Shown: positions 9,164-18,341 of the stretch, piece after piece
Position numbering within the stretch: the stretch's first letter is position 1
Layout: each line of letters begins with the position of its first letter
Assembly: GCA_937995515.1 (NCBI GenBank)
Contig: CALKJZ010000018.1
Coordinates: forward strand, 1 to 64,000
Reading direction: 5' to 3'
DNA length: 64,000 bases
Origin: an uncultured Sphingomonadaceae bacterium
GTDB lineage: Bacteria > Pseudomonadota > Alphaproteobacteria > Sphingomonadales > Sphingomonadaceae
The notes under the pieces: generated by a model
What the model saw: the letters and a program-made list of their open reading frames with translations, nothing else
Told to the model about the DNA's origin: nothing
Databases searched by the model: none
Made by a program: the position numbers and the translations under genes

Positions 9164-10160
9164 GGCCGGCTGCAGGCAGGGCCTCCGGCGGGCGGCCCAT
9201 CTCCTCGCGGCCGCGCCTGCGCCAGACGCCGAGGAAGAAGTCGCCCGCGCCCGCGCGCAGGGAAATGATCTCCTGATAGGCCTTCGACCAGTAGAATGCG
9301 CGCGCCGCCTCGAGGCAGGGGAACTCGGCCACCAGCGCCATGTCGCGCTGGGTCCAGTCGCCCTCGAACACCTCGAGCGGGCGGCCGGCAAGAAGGTAGA
9401 AGCCATCGAGCCGCTCGTAGAGGCCGGACGCCCGCAGCGCCTCGCCATAGGACATCGGCGCGCCCTCGGGCTTCGCAAAGCCAAGCTCGGAGAGCGAACC
9501 CATGACAAGCATGAGCACCGGCTCGTTGCACGCGGCGATGTCCGCGGCGCGGGCCGGCGCCTGCCAGCCGGGCCCGGGCGGTGCAGGCAGGATCGCAGGG
9601 ACCCGGTCTTCGGCTGCAGGCGGCACGGGCGACGGCGGCGACGAGCGGCCGGCCGGGGGCCCGGGAGGGCGCTTGGCGATCGCCTGGATCTGGACCCGGA
9701 AGCGCGGATCCCAGGGTGTGAAACCCATGACCGACCGCGCCGGCCGGTGGCCGGCCATCCGCGCCACATAGACGGGGTTGGCCGCACGATAGTCGTCGAG
9801 CGAGGCGGTCCACAGGGTCACCTGGACAAGATCGGCAAGTGTCGCCCCGGCGGCCTTCAGAATGGCCTCGAGATTGTCCATCGCGGCCGCCATCTGCGCG
9901 GCCGCATCGTCGGCGACGAACCTGCGGGTCTTCGGATCCATGCCGGTGATGCCGGCCGTGAAGATGAAGCCGTCCTCGGTCCGGACGGCCGCCGACTGGT
10001 TGTCCATCACAAGATAGGCGGATGCGTCGTCGAAGAGCGTGAACGGACGCTCGGCGGCCGCTTCCGGTGCGGCAAGGAGGGCGGCGAGAATGGCAGGGGC
10101 CAGGGCGGCAAAGGGGCGGACGGGCCTTCGGGCCGGGTTCAGGCGAGGGACGCAAGGCAT
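9099..10160 (-). CDS. exported RidA-DUF1330 fusion protein
   Basis: 353 residues. A signal peptide (about residues 1-37, ending APEAAA) is followed by a RidA/YjgF domain to about residue 155 (AGITGMDP, LWTASLDDYRAANPVYVARM). A proline-rich linker follows, then a DUF1330-type ferredoxin-like domain (about 215-320) with LMLVMGSLSELG, YLLAGRPLEVFEGDW and FYWSKAYQEI. RidA proteins hydrolyse reactive enamine/imine intermediates, usually in the cytoplasm; export and fusion are unusual. The start at 10160 overlaps the upstream hydrolase by 22 bases. The proline-rich tail runs 65 bases into the convergent receptor gene. Confidence 0.85.
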   Translation of the reverse strand: MPCVPRLNPARRPVRPFAALAPAILAALLAAPEAAAERPFTLFDDASAYLVMDNQSAAVRTEDGFIFTAGITGMDPKTRRFVADDAAAQMAAAMDNLEAILKAAGATLADLVQVTLWTASLDDYRAANPVYVARMAGHRPARSVMGFTPWDPRFRVQIQAIAKRPPGPPAGRSSPPSPVPPAAEDRVPAILPAPPGPGWQAPARAADIAACNEPVLMLVMGSLSELGFAKPEGAPMSYGEALRASGLYERLDGFYLLAGRPLEVFEGDWTQRDMALVAEFPCLEAARAFYWSKAYQEIISLRAGAGDFFLGVWRRRGREEMGRPPEALPAAGLRTGPGPSPPPAAPAAGSPRR

Positions 10161-10969
10161 TCGGCAAGAATCTCCGGTTCGGTCAGCATGCCCATGCGGG
10201 TGACGGAGAGCTCGATCATCTGCCAGCCGGGGCCGCGCGCAGGCCCCCACATCCGGTCGGACGACGGGCTGTAGCGCTGTGCCATGGCCCGGATGCAGGT
10301 GCGGGGCAGCCCCTCCCAGCCGCCGTTCTCGAGCATGAGCTCGTCAAGCCAGGCCTTGGCCGGGTGGGTCGTGATGCGGGCCTTGAGCAGGGCCACCAGA
10401 TCCTCCCGCTCAGGCGGGACCAGCATGTCGACCCTGTAGCTCTTCCAGAAATCCATGGCGTAGCCGCCATCGAAGTCCGCGGCCCGCTTCAGCCACCAGT
10501 CGGGCAGGCTGCCATCCGGGTTGCGGGCCACGCCCGACATACGGCCGGGCGCGGGGATGAGGGCATCGAAGAAGACAATCCGGCGGATCCGCTCCCGCCT
10601 GCGGTCGGCAGCGCCGGTTGCCGCGATGCCCGAGAAGCTGTGGGCGACAAGGATGACCTCATCGAGCCCCTCCCAGTCGATCACGCCCGTGATGTCGCGG
10701 ATGTGGGTTTCAAGCCCCACGTCAGGCCCGATCAGGTGGTGGCGCTCGCCACAGCCGGTCAGGGTCGGGGTGTAGACACGGTGGCCGAGGGCACGCAGCC
10801 GGTCGGCGACCTCGGTCCAGATCCAGCCGCCGAGCCAGGTGCCGTGAACGAGGACGAAGGTCGCCCGGGCCGAGGGCGGCGGGGGAGGGCAGGCGGCAGG
10901 CGCGGCGCGCGCAGCGATCGGCAGGGCAAGGCCCGCGGCGGCGGCCAGCACGGTCCTGCGGCGTGGCAT
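10139..10969 (-). CDS. alpha/beta-fold hydrolase with Tat-like signal
   Basis: 276 residues from the ATG at 10969, preceded by GGGGAGAAGTG. The N-terminus MPRRRTVLAAAAGLALPIAA has twin arginines and a hydrophobic run, suggesting Tat export. The hydrolase core shows the oxyanion segment LVHGTWLGGW, the nucleophile elbow VAHSFSG (Ser near residue 111), and a candidate acid in the FFDALIP region. The closest familiar relatives are small carboxylesterases of the alpha/beta hydrolase 6 type. It is first in a minus-strand pair with the RidA fusion and is divergent from the VOC gene 57 bases away. Confidence 0.85.
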   Translation of the reverse strand: MPRRRTVLAAAAGLALPIAARAAPAACPPPPPSARATFVLVHGTWLGGWIWTEVADRLRALGHRVYTPTLTGCGERHHLIGPDVGLETHIRDITGVIDWEGLDEVILVAHSFSGIAATGAADRRRERIRRIVFFDALIPAPGRMSGVARNPDGSLPDWWLKRAADFDGGYAMDFWKSYRVDMLVPPEREDLVALLKARITTHPAKAWLDELMLENGGWEGLPRTCIRAMAQRYSPSSDRMWGPARGPGWQMIELSVTRMGMLTEPEILAECLASLA

Positions 10970-11026
10970 CACTTCTCCCCACTTCTCCCCGGTTCGGGAC
11001 TGGACCCTCGCGTCGAGGCTTTTAAC

Positions 11027-11602
11027 ATGCTGGCCGATATGGCAAAACGATTCGCGCAAGCGATCGCCCTCGGCCTGCTCCTCGCTCCCCGTGCTGCGGC
11101 TGCAGACGCTGCGAATGCAGCTCCGCCGCAGCCGGTGCCAGGCCCGTCGGCGATGTGGCGGGCGACCTTTGTGGTTGGCGATGCTGACGCAGCGCTCGCC
11201 GTCTGGCGCGACATCCTCGGCTTCCGCCTCGCCTACGAGGGCGGGTCTGTGCTCAGGGATCCGCGGCTCGCCGGGCTCTTCGGCCTCGATGCGGCCGCAA
11301 GCAGCCGGCTTTTCGTTCTCGTCTCGGGCAACACGGCGACCGGCAACATCGGCTTTCTCGTGCCCGAGGGGGCAAGGGTTGCGCCGGCCGCGCCAGGTGC
11401 CGGAACAGCCGCGCTGTTTGTCAAGACAACGGCGATGGACGAGGTGGTCCCGCGCCTCGTCGCTGCCGGCTGCACGCTGCTTTCGCCGCCGGGAGACCGG
11501 GTTGCCGGGCGGAACCGTATGGCGTGGATGATCGATCCCAATGGGGTGCGCTTCGTGCTGACCGAGCGCGACACCATCGAACTTGCCTACCCGCAGCCAT
11601 GA
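11027..11602 (+). CDS. exported VOC (glyoxalase/dioxygenase fold) protein
   Basis: 191 residues. The ATG at 11027 has GAGG 8 bases upstream; a second ATG four codons on is possible. A Sec-type signal peptide ends near PRAAA. One VOC unit pair follows: WRATFVVGDADAALAVWRDILGF, then RNRMAWMIDPNGVRFVLTE with the C-terminal metal-Glu-like region. VOC proteins catalyse isomerisations, ring openings or thiol transfers with a divalent metal. The stop overlaps the next gene by ATGA, so it is cotranscribed with DUF1838. Confidence 0.82.
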   Translation: MLADMAKRFAQAIALGLLLAPRAAAADAANAAPPQPVPGPSAMWRATFVVGDADAALAVWRDILGFRLAYEGGSVLRDPRLAGLFGLDAAASSRLFVLVSGNTATGNIGFLVPEGARVAPAAPGAGTAALFVKTTAMDEVVPRLVAAGCTLLSPPGDRVAGRNRMAWMIDPNGVRFVLTERDTIELAYPQP

Positions 11603-12507
11603 CACGGGCGCAGCCCGATGCCGATCCGGGCTCCGGCCTTGGCCGCAGGGAGCTGCTCGGCCTTGGCCTTGCGCTCGGAGCCGCGGTGCCGGCCCAGCCC
11701 GCTGTCGCTGCTGCCGCCGCCGGGGAGGATCCGCGGCTTGCCGACCCGGTCTTCAACATGCACGCGGTTGCAAGGCTGCTCGGCCGCACCGACGGCCGGG
11801 TCAGCTTCTACCATGCCCGCGGCATGATGTTCGGGATGCGGCCGGGCGAGCATGCCCGGGCTCTCCTCGGCTTTGAGGGATGCGCGGCGCGGCTGTTCCG
11901 GCCGCTGGCCGACGGCAGCGGCTATGCGCTCGGCCTGCGCGAGTGGCTCCTGTTCCGCAACCCCGACACGGGGGCGGTCGCCGAGAGCTGGCAGAACCCC
12001 TATACGCGGCAGGAGGCCCCGCTGCCGCATTTCCGCGGCGGCGGCGGCATGAAGCATCTGTGGACGGTCTCGGGCCAGGGCCGCATCGGCCAGGAGTCGC
12101 TTGCCAAGCCGCTTCCCCCGCAGCTCTACCAGTGGGACTTCGACGGCGACCGGGGCGTGTGCACGATCGAGCAGTTCATCGCCTTTCCCGCCTATGTCAC
12201 GCCCGAGCAGGATCCGGTTGCCTCGACCGGCGCGGTCCGGCACGAGATCCAGGTGCGCAGCTTCGCCTTCAGCCGCCGCGCGCTCCTTGGTTCGGCGCAG
12301 CCGTTCGTGCCCGTCATCGAGACCTGGGTGATGAAGAACGACTGGATGCCGTTCATGATGATGGGCAACTGGCCGGGGCACCACATCTGGCGGGCCTCGG
12401 GGCGCAAGCTCGACCGGATCGATGCCCTGCCGCCGGCCTTCATCGCCGAGACCGAACGGCGCTGGCCGGGCACCGTGGCCGAGTTCGCCGACTGGACCGG
12501 CAGCTGA
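11599..12507 (+). CDS. DUF1838 family protein with Tat-like signal
   Basis: 302 residues from the ATG at 11599, overlapping the VOC stop. The N-terminus carries GRRELLGLGLALGAAVPA, a twin-arginine-like signal. The body matches the DUF1838 family: an FGMRPG segment, LREWLLFRNP, TRQEAPLPHFRGGGGMKHLW, and a tail with NDWMPFMMMGNWPGHHIW. The function of DUF1838 is not established. The family recurs in sphingomonad and mycobacterial catabolic clusters. Here it sits in a run of exported proteins. Confidence 0.85.
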   Translation: MTRAQPDADPGSGLGRRELLGLGLALGAAVPAQPAVAAAAAGEDPRLADPVFNMHAVARLLGRTDGRVSFYHARGMMFGMRPGEHARALLGFEGCAARLFRPLADGSGYALGLREWLLFRNPDTGAVAESWQNPYTRQEAPLPHFRGGGGMKHLWTVSGQGRIGQESLAKPLPPQLYQWDFDGDRGVCTIEQFIAFPAYVTPEQDPVASTGAVRHEIQVRSFAFSRRALLGSAQPFVPVIETWVMKNDWMPFMMMGNWPGHHIWRASGRKLDRIDALPPAFIAETERRWPGTVAEFADWTGS

Positions 12508-12520
12508 GAAGGAACCCGCC

Positions 12521-13651
12521 ATGCCGCTCGACCGCCGCAGCCTGTTTGGCCTTGCCGGGCTTGTGGGCCTTGCCGCAGCAGGCCGCACCTCCGGTGCTTC
12601 GGCGCAACCGGAGGCGGGCCCGGGCCCGCCAATGGTTGCGCCCGATGGCGGCTATGCCGCGGTGCCGCTGGCGAGGCCTCTGGTGCGGGCGACGGCCATC
12701 CAGACGGCGCTCCTCAATGTTGCACCCGCAAGCCGCGAGGCCGATCTCCGGCGCAACCTCGCCCATGTGCTCGACCAGATCGATGCGGTGTTCAACTATT
12801 TCGGCCAGAAAGACCTGCTGGCAATCCATGCCCAGGCGCTGCACGGGTGGGACAAGTGGACGAAGCGCGAGCTGGAGCTGATCGCGCTGCGCGTGCCGGG
12901 GCCGCAGTCGGAGGCGATCTGCGCCCGGGCGAAGCAATATGGCTGCTGGATCGCCTTCGGCGGCTATCTGGTTGCGCCCGACTGGCCCGGCCATGTGATC
13001 GATGCCATGTTCCTCGCCTCGCCCGAGGGGCGGATCGAAGCAACCCACTGGAAGGCGACCACGCAGCGCGCCCAGCGCGCCGGGGTGGACTATTTCGTCA
13101 CCCATGTCGTCGACGTGCTCGACGCCTATGTCGAGCGCTATGGTGCCGATGCCGTCCTCCCCGTTGCCCGCACGCCGATCGGCAACATCGCCATGTCGTC
13201 GGTGTTCCGCGAGCCGGAGCTCTACCGGGCGCTGGCAATGAAGGGCGCGGAGATCTTCATCCGCTCGGGGCTTGGCGGCTACACCGAGGCCGACGGCGAG
13301 TTGATCTCACGGGTCAACCGGGCCTATACCCTCTACGTGTCGAACGCGCTCTCGCCCGGCAACCCGCGCTACTTTCCCGACAACGGGACACTCGGCAACA
13401 CCGCAATCTATGGCCTGAGGGGCGAGCGGCTGGCGGCCGCGCGTGAGCATGAGACGGCCGTGAGCGCGACGCTCGACATGGCCGGCCGTCGCCAGGGCGG
13501 GCTCATTCCCGACCTGTCGTGGGATCTCTACGCGCCGGTCTATGCGCAGTACCGCTCCCGGTTCACGCCCAACACCTATGCCACCCGGGTTCCCGAGACG
13601 CTGGAAGAGGCCTCGCGCCTTGTTGCCTCGAGGCGGCGCTGGAAGGAGTAG
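12521..13651 (+). CDS. nitrilase-fold protein with non-canonical active site, Tat-like signal
   Basis: 376 residues from the ATG at 12521, with GAAGGA upstream. The N-terminus DRRSLFGLAGLVGLAAAG is Tat-like. The body follows the carbon-nitrogen hydrolase fold (AKQYGCWIAFGGYL, HWKATT, TPIGNIAMSS, ALAMKGAEIFIR). The Lys of the Glu-Lys-Cys triad is kept in HWKA. The Glu position reads Ala in LLAIHAQALHGW, and the Cys position reads Ser in IAMSSVFREPE. It is therefore probably not an ordinary nitrilase or amidase; it may be a pseudo-enzyme or work by another mechanism. It lies 13 bases after DUF1838. Confidence 0.8.
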   Translation: MPLDRRSLFGLAGLVGLAAAGRTSGASAQPEAGPGPPMVAPDGGYAAVPLARPLVRATAIQTALLNVAPASREADLRRNLAHVLDQIDAVFNYFGQKDLLAIHAQALHGWDKWTKRELELIALRVPGPQSEAICARAKQYGCWIAFGGYLVAPDWPGHVIDAMFLASPEGRIEATHWKATTQRAQRAGVDYFVTHVVDVLDAYVERYGADAVLPVARTPIGNIAMSSVFREPELYRALAMKGAEIFIRSGLGGYTEADGELISRVNRAYTLYVSNALSPGNPRYFPDNGTLGNTAIYGLRGERLAAAREHETAVSATLDMAGRRQGGLIPDLSWDLYAPVYAQYRSRFTPNTYATRVPETLEEASRLVASRRRWKE

Positions 13652-13657
13652 CCCGCC

Positions 13658-14740
13658 ATGACCCATCTGCCGGAGCACCCGGCCAGTGCCACGCGCACGA
13701 CGCCGCCCGCCGCTGCCGGGACAGCAGCCGAAAGGGCGGCAGACCCGATCGCCCCGGCCGCCGGGGCGAAGGCGCGTGTCTCCCCGCTCGCCGAGGTGAC
13801 CCTTGGCGCTGCCGATCTCGATGCCGTCGCGCGTTTCTACGGCGAGGGCCTTGGCATGACGTGCACGCGCGAGCGCCTCGAAGGCGAGCCTGCGACAGCC
13901 TTCCGCCGGCATTACCGGATGGCGGGCGAGGGCCCGCTCGAGCTGCTCTCCTGCACGCGGCCGGGATTGCCGGGCACACCACGGGTGCGGGCCATCGCGC
14001 TCGGCGCCGATGCGCCGCTGGCCCGCCCGGGGCATGATGCGCTGCTTCCCGGCGGACTCTCGCTCGGCTTTTCCTCGGCCGGCAACGCCCCGCTTTTTGC
14101 GCGCCTCGGGGCGCTCGGCTTCCGCTCGACCGCGGGCCTCACCAGCATCACCCTGCCGCGCGGCGATGGCGGCAGCTACAGCGTCGGCGAGCTCCATCTG
14201 CTTGCGCCGGACGGTGTCTACGTGCTCGGGATCGACCGGGGCGACATGGCCCCGCTGGCACCGATCGACCCGGTTCTTGGTGTTGGGGGGCCGGCCTATT
14301 CGGGTCTCGTCGTCGCCGATCTCCCGGCGCTCTCCCGCCTGCTCGGCGACGTGGTCGGGCTGGAGAAGCGGCGGGAGGTCGAGCTTGGCGGCCCTGCCGT
14401 GGAGGAAGGTCTTGGCCTCCCGCCGGGTACCCGGTTCGATTTCCAGCAATGGTTCATGCCCGGTGGCGCAACCGGATATGTGATCGTGATGCACTTCAAG
14501 GGCCAGCCCGGCCGCCCCGCAGCGCACCTCGGGCCGATTGCCCGCGGCCTCATGATGTGGACCTTCGAGGTGGAGGATCTTGAGGACCGGGCAGCGGCCG
14601 CAAGGGCTGCCGGGGTCAGCGTGGTCGCGGGCCCTGCCGATGTGCCCTGGCCCGGCGGCTGCCGGCAGAGCCTCGTCCTTGCGACCGCCGAGGGATTCCG
14701 GGTCGAGCTGGCTGGCCGCAGCGCGCCGTCTTTCGCCTGA
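13658..14740 (+). CDS. two-domain VOC family protein
   Basis: 360 residues from the ATG at 13658, six bases after the preceding stop, with GGAAGGAG in the overlap region. An Ala/Pro-rich N-terminal stretch without a clear signal peptide comes first. Two VOC halves follow: VTLGAADLDAVARFYGEGLG (about 47-170) and YSGLVVADLPALSRLLGDVV (about 215-350), the second with TFEVEDLEDRAAAARAAG. It is the last gene of the cluster. Its cytoplasmic or periplasmic location is unclear from sequence. Confidence 0.83.
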   Translation: MTHLPEHPASATRTTPPAAAGTAAERAADPIAPAAGAKARVSPLAEVTLGAADLDAVARFYGEGLGMTCTRERLEGEPATAFRRHYRMAGEGPLELLSCTRPGLPGTPRVRAIALGADAPLARPGHDALLPGGLSLGFSSAGNAPLFARLGALGFRSTAGLTSITLPRGDGGSYSVGELHLLAPDGVYVLGIDRGDMAPLAPIDPVLGVGGPAYSGLVVADLPALSRLLGDVVGLEKRREVELGGPAVEEGLGLPPGTRFDFQQWFMPGGATGYVIVMHFKGQPGRPAAHLGPIARGLMMWTFEVEDLEDRAAAARAAGVSVVAGPADVPWPGGCRQSLVLATAEGFRVELAGRSAPSFA

Positions 14741-15289
14741 CGCCCGGGTCCACCGGCTCCGGCCCGAGCATTGGAGAAGGCAAAAGGTGCGATCGCCCGG
14801 CAGACGATGAGCCGCAGAGGCCCGCGCCTGCGCCGCGCCAGCCCGGCCGCAGGGGGTGCCGGGGCCCCGTCCCTTTTCCCGTTCGGGTGGGCGGCTGCGG
14901 CCATCGGGCGGCGATGCCGCGCGCAAGCTTCGCGGGCAGGGCAGGAGGTCAGTGCCGACCGGGTGCGCGGATGCCCAACCGGAGCCTGGGCACGGAAGGG
15001 CGGAGCCTCGGCAGGCAAGGGCAATCGTCGCGGAGGGCGCGGCAGCGCGGCTTCCCTGGCTTCTGCTGCCCGCGTCCGGCACGCCGGTCGTCCCCCCCGG
15101 TGGGGCACGCCACTCCATCCCTTCGGGCTTGCCGGAGCGCGGTTGCCGGTCGCGCCTCGACGCATGCGGCGGGAGCTTCTCCGGGCCCCTTGCCGGAGGA
15201 CGAACGCCGGCAGGGCCGCCGGGCAGGCCCCGTCCACGTCTGCATCGGCCGCCTTGACGGCTGGTAGTTGCGGACCTAACCCATTGTCC
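14741..15289. other. intergenic stretch, no supported gene
   Basis: About 550 bases between the VOC gene and the phosphatase. Long open frames occur on both strands because of GC content, but none shows a family motif or a ribosome-binding site. No hairpin with a T tract was found. Confidence 0.45.
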
Positions 15290-16090
15290 ATGCGGACGAC
15301 AGCAGTGCTGCTCCTTCTTCTGTCGGGGTGCGCCAGCGCCCCCGCGCTCGAGGTCGCAACCTCGCCGCCGCCGACGACTGCGGCCGCAATCGGCGAACCG
15401 CTGCCCGGGTTTCTGAACGGCTATCTGGTACCCGACCGTCTGCCCGACAGCGCAGCGCTGATGCCGCCGCCTCCGGCAGCCGGCAGCGCGGCCCAGGCGG
15501 CCGACGATGCCGGAATCGATGCCGCGCTCAAGGCCTCGCCGGCCCGGTTCGAGGAGGCCCGGCAGGATGCCGACCTGTCGTTCCCGGCCGTCACGGCAAG
15601 CTTCACCCGAATCCTCGGCATCACGATCGACCCCGAAGCGCAGCCGCACACCGCTGCGCTGTTCCGCCGGGCGATGACCGATGCTGGCCTCAGCACCTAT
15701 GGCGCCAAGCAGCGCTACAACCGCACCCGTCCTTTCGTCGCCCGGTCGCTTGCCTCGTGCACGCCGGAAGAGGAGGAGTTCCTGCGAACCGACGGGTCCT
15801 ACCCGTCGGGCCATGCTGCGGTCGGATGGATGCTGGGGCTGCTGTTCGTTGAGCTTGCACCCGACCGGCAGGATGCGCTCCTCAAACGGGGGTTCGACTT
15901 TGGCGAAAGCCGGGTCATCTGCCGGGTTCACTGGCCAAGCGATGTCGCAGCCGGCCGCGTGATGGCGTCTGCCGCCTTCGCCCGGCTGCAGGCCGATCCC
16001 GTGTTCCGCGCCCAGCGCGATCTCGCCCGTCAGGAGATCGCAGCGGCGCGGGCTGCGCGCTCTGGCGCCGCGGGCAGCCGAAGCAGATAG
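15290..16090 (+). CDS. class A acid phosphatase (PAP2 superfamily) lipoprotein
   Basis: 266 residues from the ATG at 15290. The signal peptide ends in lipobox LLSGC. The three PAP2 phosphatase signature blocks are complete: KQRYNRTRP (about 140-148), YPSGHAAVGW (about 171-180) and SRVICRVHWPSD (about 207-218). These supply the Arg/His residues that bind phosphate and form the phospho-His intermediate. Members remove phosphate from periplasmic phosphoesters. It stands alone between two gene-poor stretches. Confidence 0.9.
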   Translation: MRTTAVLLLLLSGCASAPALEVATSPPPTTAAAIGEPLPGFLNGYLVPDRLPDSAALMPPPPAAGSAAQAADDAGIDAALKASPARFEEARQDADLSFPAVTASFTRILGITIDPEAQPHTAALFRRAMTDAGLSTYGAKQRYNRTRPFVARSLASCTPEEEEFLRTDGSYPSGHAAVGWMLGLLFVELAPDRQDALLKRGFDFGESRVICRVHWPSDVAAGRVMASAAFARLQADPVFRAQRDLARQEIAAARAARSGAAGSRSR

Positions 16091-16596
16091 GGCGGAAGAC
16101 AGCTCTTCGCTCTGTCAGGCCCGCGGGCCCTGGGGCGCACCGCGCGTGCAACGCATCGGGCAGGGGTGGCGGAGGCATCCCGCCCCGGGGTTGCACCTTG
16201 AGCGCGGTGGAGCCGCGTCCCCCCGGGGTTGCGCGCGGCTGACCGGGAAACGGCCCGCGACGGCCGAGGCCTCCGGCGTTGCGCCGCGTGGCCTTCGCGG
16301 CTCGACACGCAGCGCCCAACCGCGGCCACCATGGGTGGCAATGCGGCGCAGCCACACCCGGAGCCGAAGCCCCGCCGCGATCGGCCGTGCCGCACCTGTC
16401 GCCGGCGCAACGGGGCCGGAATGCGGCAGCAAGGCTCGACCCCCGGTCCATCCCGCCGCCCGAGACCGGCCAGATGCCGAACTCGACGGGGCGGCGCTGC
16501 GCCTCGGGCGGTCTTTGCGTCGGGCATCATGGGTCGTGTCCTGGGGCGTGGTGGTGCTGGCGAGGGCGAGCATGAGCTCCGGCATGGCCGGGCTGA
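16091..16596. other. intergenic stretch beside IS256 remnant
   Basis: About 500 bases with no supported gene. It would include one end of the old insertion sequence, but I could not define terminal inverted repeats or a target duplication. Confidence 0.4.
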
Positions 16597-17797
16597 TCGG
16601 TCCGCGATTTCTGGCAGGCCGATGATCGGCTCATCGGGGATAGGTGCGATCGTCTCGGGGGTCATGTGGCGGGCGCGCTGGACGGCCCTCTCGTCGGTCT
16701 GTTCGGGCCGGACCGCTCCTGACGTGACCGCGTGATGGCGGCCGTGTTGGGGAAGATGCCGACGACCGCGGTGTGGCGCCTGATCTTGCCATTGCGCTGC
16801 TCGGGAGGGTTGGCCGGATGAAGTGTCGCCCGGTGCTGCTGGGGGAAGGTCCTGCCGGCAAGCCATCCGGCTCGGCCTCGTCCATCAGCCCGGCGAGCCT
16901 CGGCACCTTCGGCCGGAGCTGGTCGGCGAGACGGCGCCACTTCTGCCTTTCGGCGCGGGCGTCGTCCTTGGCGAAGGCGGTGGCGACGAAGGCGGAGACC
17001 ATGCAGCGGCCGCTCTTGCCGGCATGGGCGAGGGCGTTGCACATGACGTGGACGCAGCAGCGCTGCCAGGCGGCGCTCAGGATCTTCGAGATCGCCGCCT
17101 TCGGCCCTTCGTGGGCGTGGGGGATGATTCGCTTTGCCCCGCGCAGGCCCGGCGGGCGCGCTTGCGCAGGAACGCGGTCCGGCACGGCTCGGCCTCGGGC
17201 GGGCCGATGTCCATGCCGCGGACCTCGCGCCGGCCGTCGGTGTTGACGCCGACGGTGACGATCGCCGCCACCGGGACGATGCGCCCGGTCTGCCGCACCT
17301 TCAGGCAGGTGGCCTCGATCCCAAGGTGGGGCCGCACGCCCTCGAGCGGGCGCTCGAGGAACGCCGTCACCACGCTCGTCGATCTCGGCGCACAGCCGGC
17401 TCACCCGGCTCTTCGAGATGCCGCCCATGCCGAGCGCCTTCACCGGGTCGTCGACCGGGCGGGTCGACATGCCGAGGATTTCAGGCGTCCCGGATAGCGG
17501 CCGCCAGCGCCGTCCCGGCCATCCGCCATGGCTCGGGGAAGCCGGGGAAGGAGGAGCCCGAGCGCAGGCTCGGGATGCGCAGCTCCACCGTTGCGGCCCG
17601 CCCCTTCCAGCCCCGGTCGCGCCAGCCGTTGCGCCGGCCCAGCCGATCCGGGCTCTTCTTGCCCCAAGCTGCGCGCGCGGCTGTTGACCTCCCGCTTTAT
17701 CAGCCGCCCGGCGGCAAGGCCGATCCTCTCGCGCAGCCGATCGGTATCGGGGGTCTTCTCGCCCCAGGCTGCACAGGGCCACCATCTCGTCGGTCAT
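16597..17797 (-). pseudogene. IS256-family transposase, multiply frameshifted
   Basis: The full length of an IS256-type transposase can be followed across frames, from MTDEMVALCSLG (17797) through RRNGWRDRGW, STRPVDDPVKALGMGGISKS, VSRLCAEIDERG, VAAIVTVGVNTDGRREVRG, RCCVHVMCNALAHAGKSGRC and TAFAKDD to DERAVQRARHMTPETIAP near 16620. At least four frame changes separate these blocks. The first catalytic Asp (usually IDAT) reads IEAT, and the second (usually SDAHEG) reads PHAHEG. It cannot make an active enzyme. Confidence 0.8.
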
Positions 17798-18316
17798 CGC
17801 GGATCTCGGGTTCAGCTTGGCGTCTCCCCCCGACCCTTCCGAAGACGCAGCGCTTCCCACCGCGCCGCCACCCGCCCGCGCGGGCTGAAGCGCTGGCGGG
17901 CGGGTGGCGGCGCGACCGTCGAACGACACCACCAGCGGGGAGACGACCTCATCGGGCCTTCGCGCGGCCCGCTTCCGGCGGGCACGGGCCTGCTTGCCAC
18001 ATGGTCGGTGCCCTCGCCGTTGCGGGCTCCCGCACGCCTGTTGCGGCCGGGCGGTGCAGGTGGGGCGCGCGGGCTTCTTCGCCTGTGCCCGCCGGTTCGC
18101 CGCACGGTTCTTGTGCCCGGCCGTTACCCTTGGGTGACGAAACGCGGGCCGTAGCCGGGCCATCCCGGCCCCCATTGGCGCACGGGCATGTGCAGCGATC
18201 TGGGCGCTTGCGGCTTACCTTCAGACCTCGGGAAAGATCGGGGCAGTCTGGAGGATGCGTTCGCGAACGCGGCTGCCGCCTGGATCGGCGGAGTGGCTTT
18301 CCCTCCCGCGTGGCGC
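17798..18316. other. intergenic stretch, no supported gene
   Basis: About 520 bases between the transposase remnant and the aminotransferase. The part next to 17797 is probably the end of the insertion sequence. No gene, repeat or RNA was recognised. Confidence 0.4.
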
Positions 18317-18336
18317 CCGAAGGCTCTGTCCTTCGG
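18317..18336 (-). terminator. possible terminator hairpin after the aminotransferase
   Basis: CCGAAGG - CTCTGT - CCTTCGG forms a perfect 7-bp stem just beyond the aminotransferase stop. No T tract follows on the minus strand, so termination strength is uncertain. Confidence 0.3.
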
Positions 18337-18341
18337 AATAT

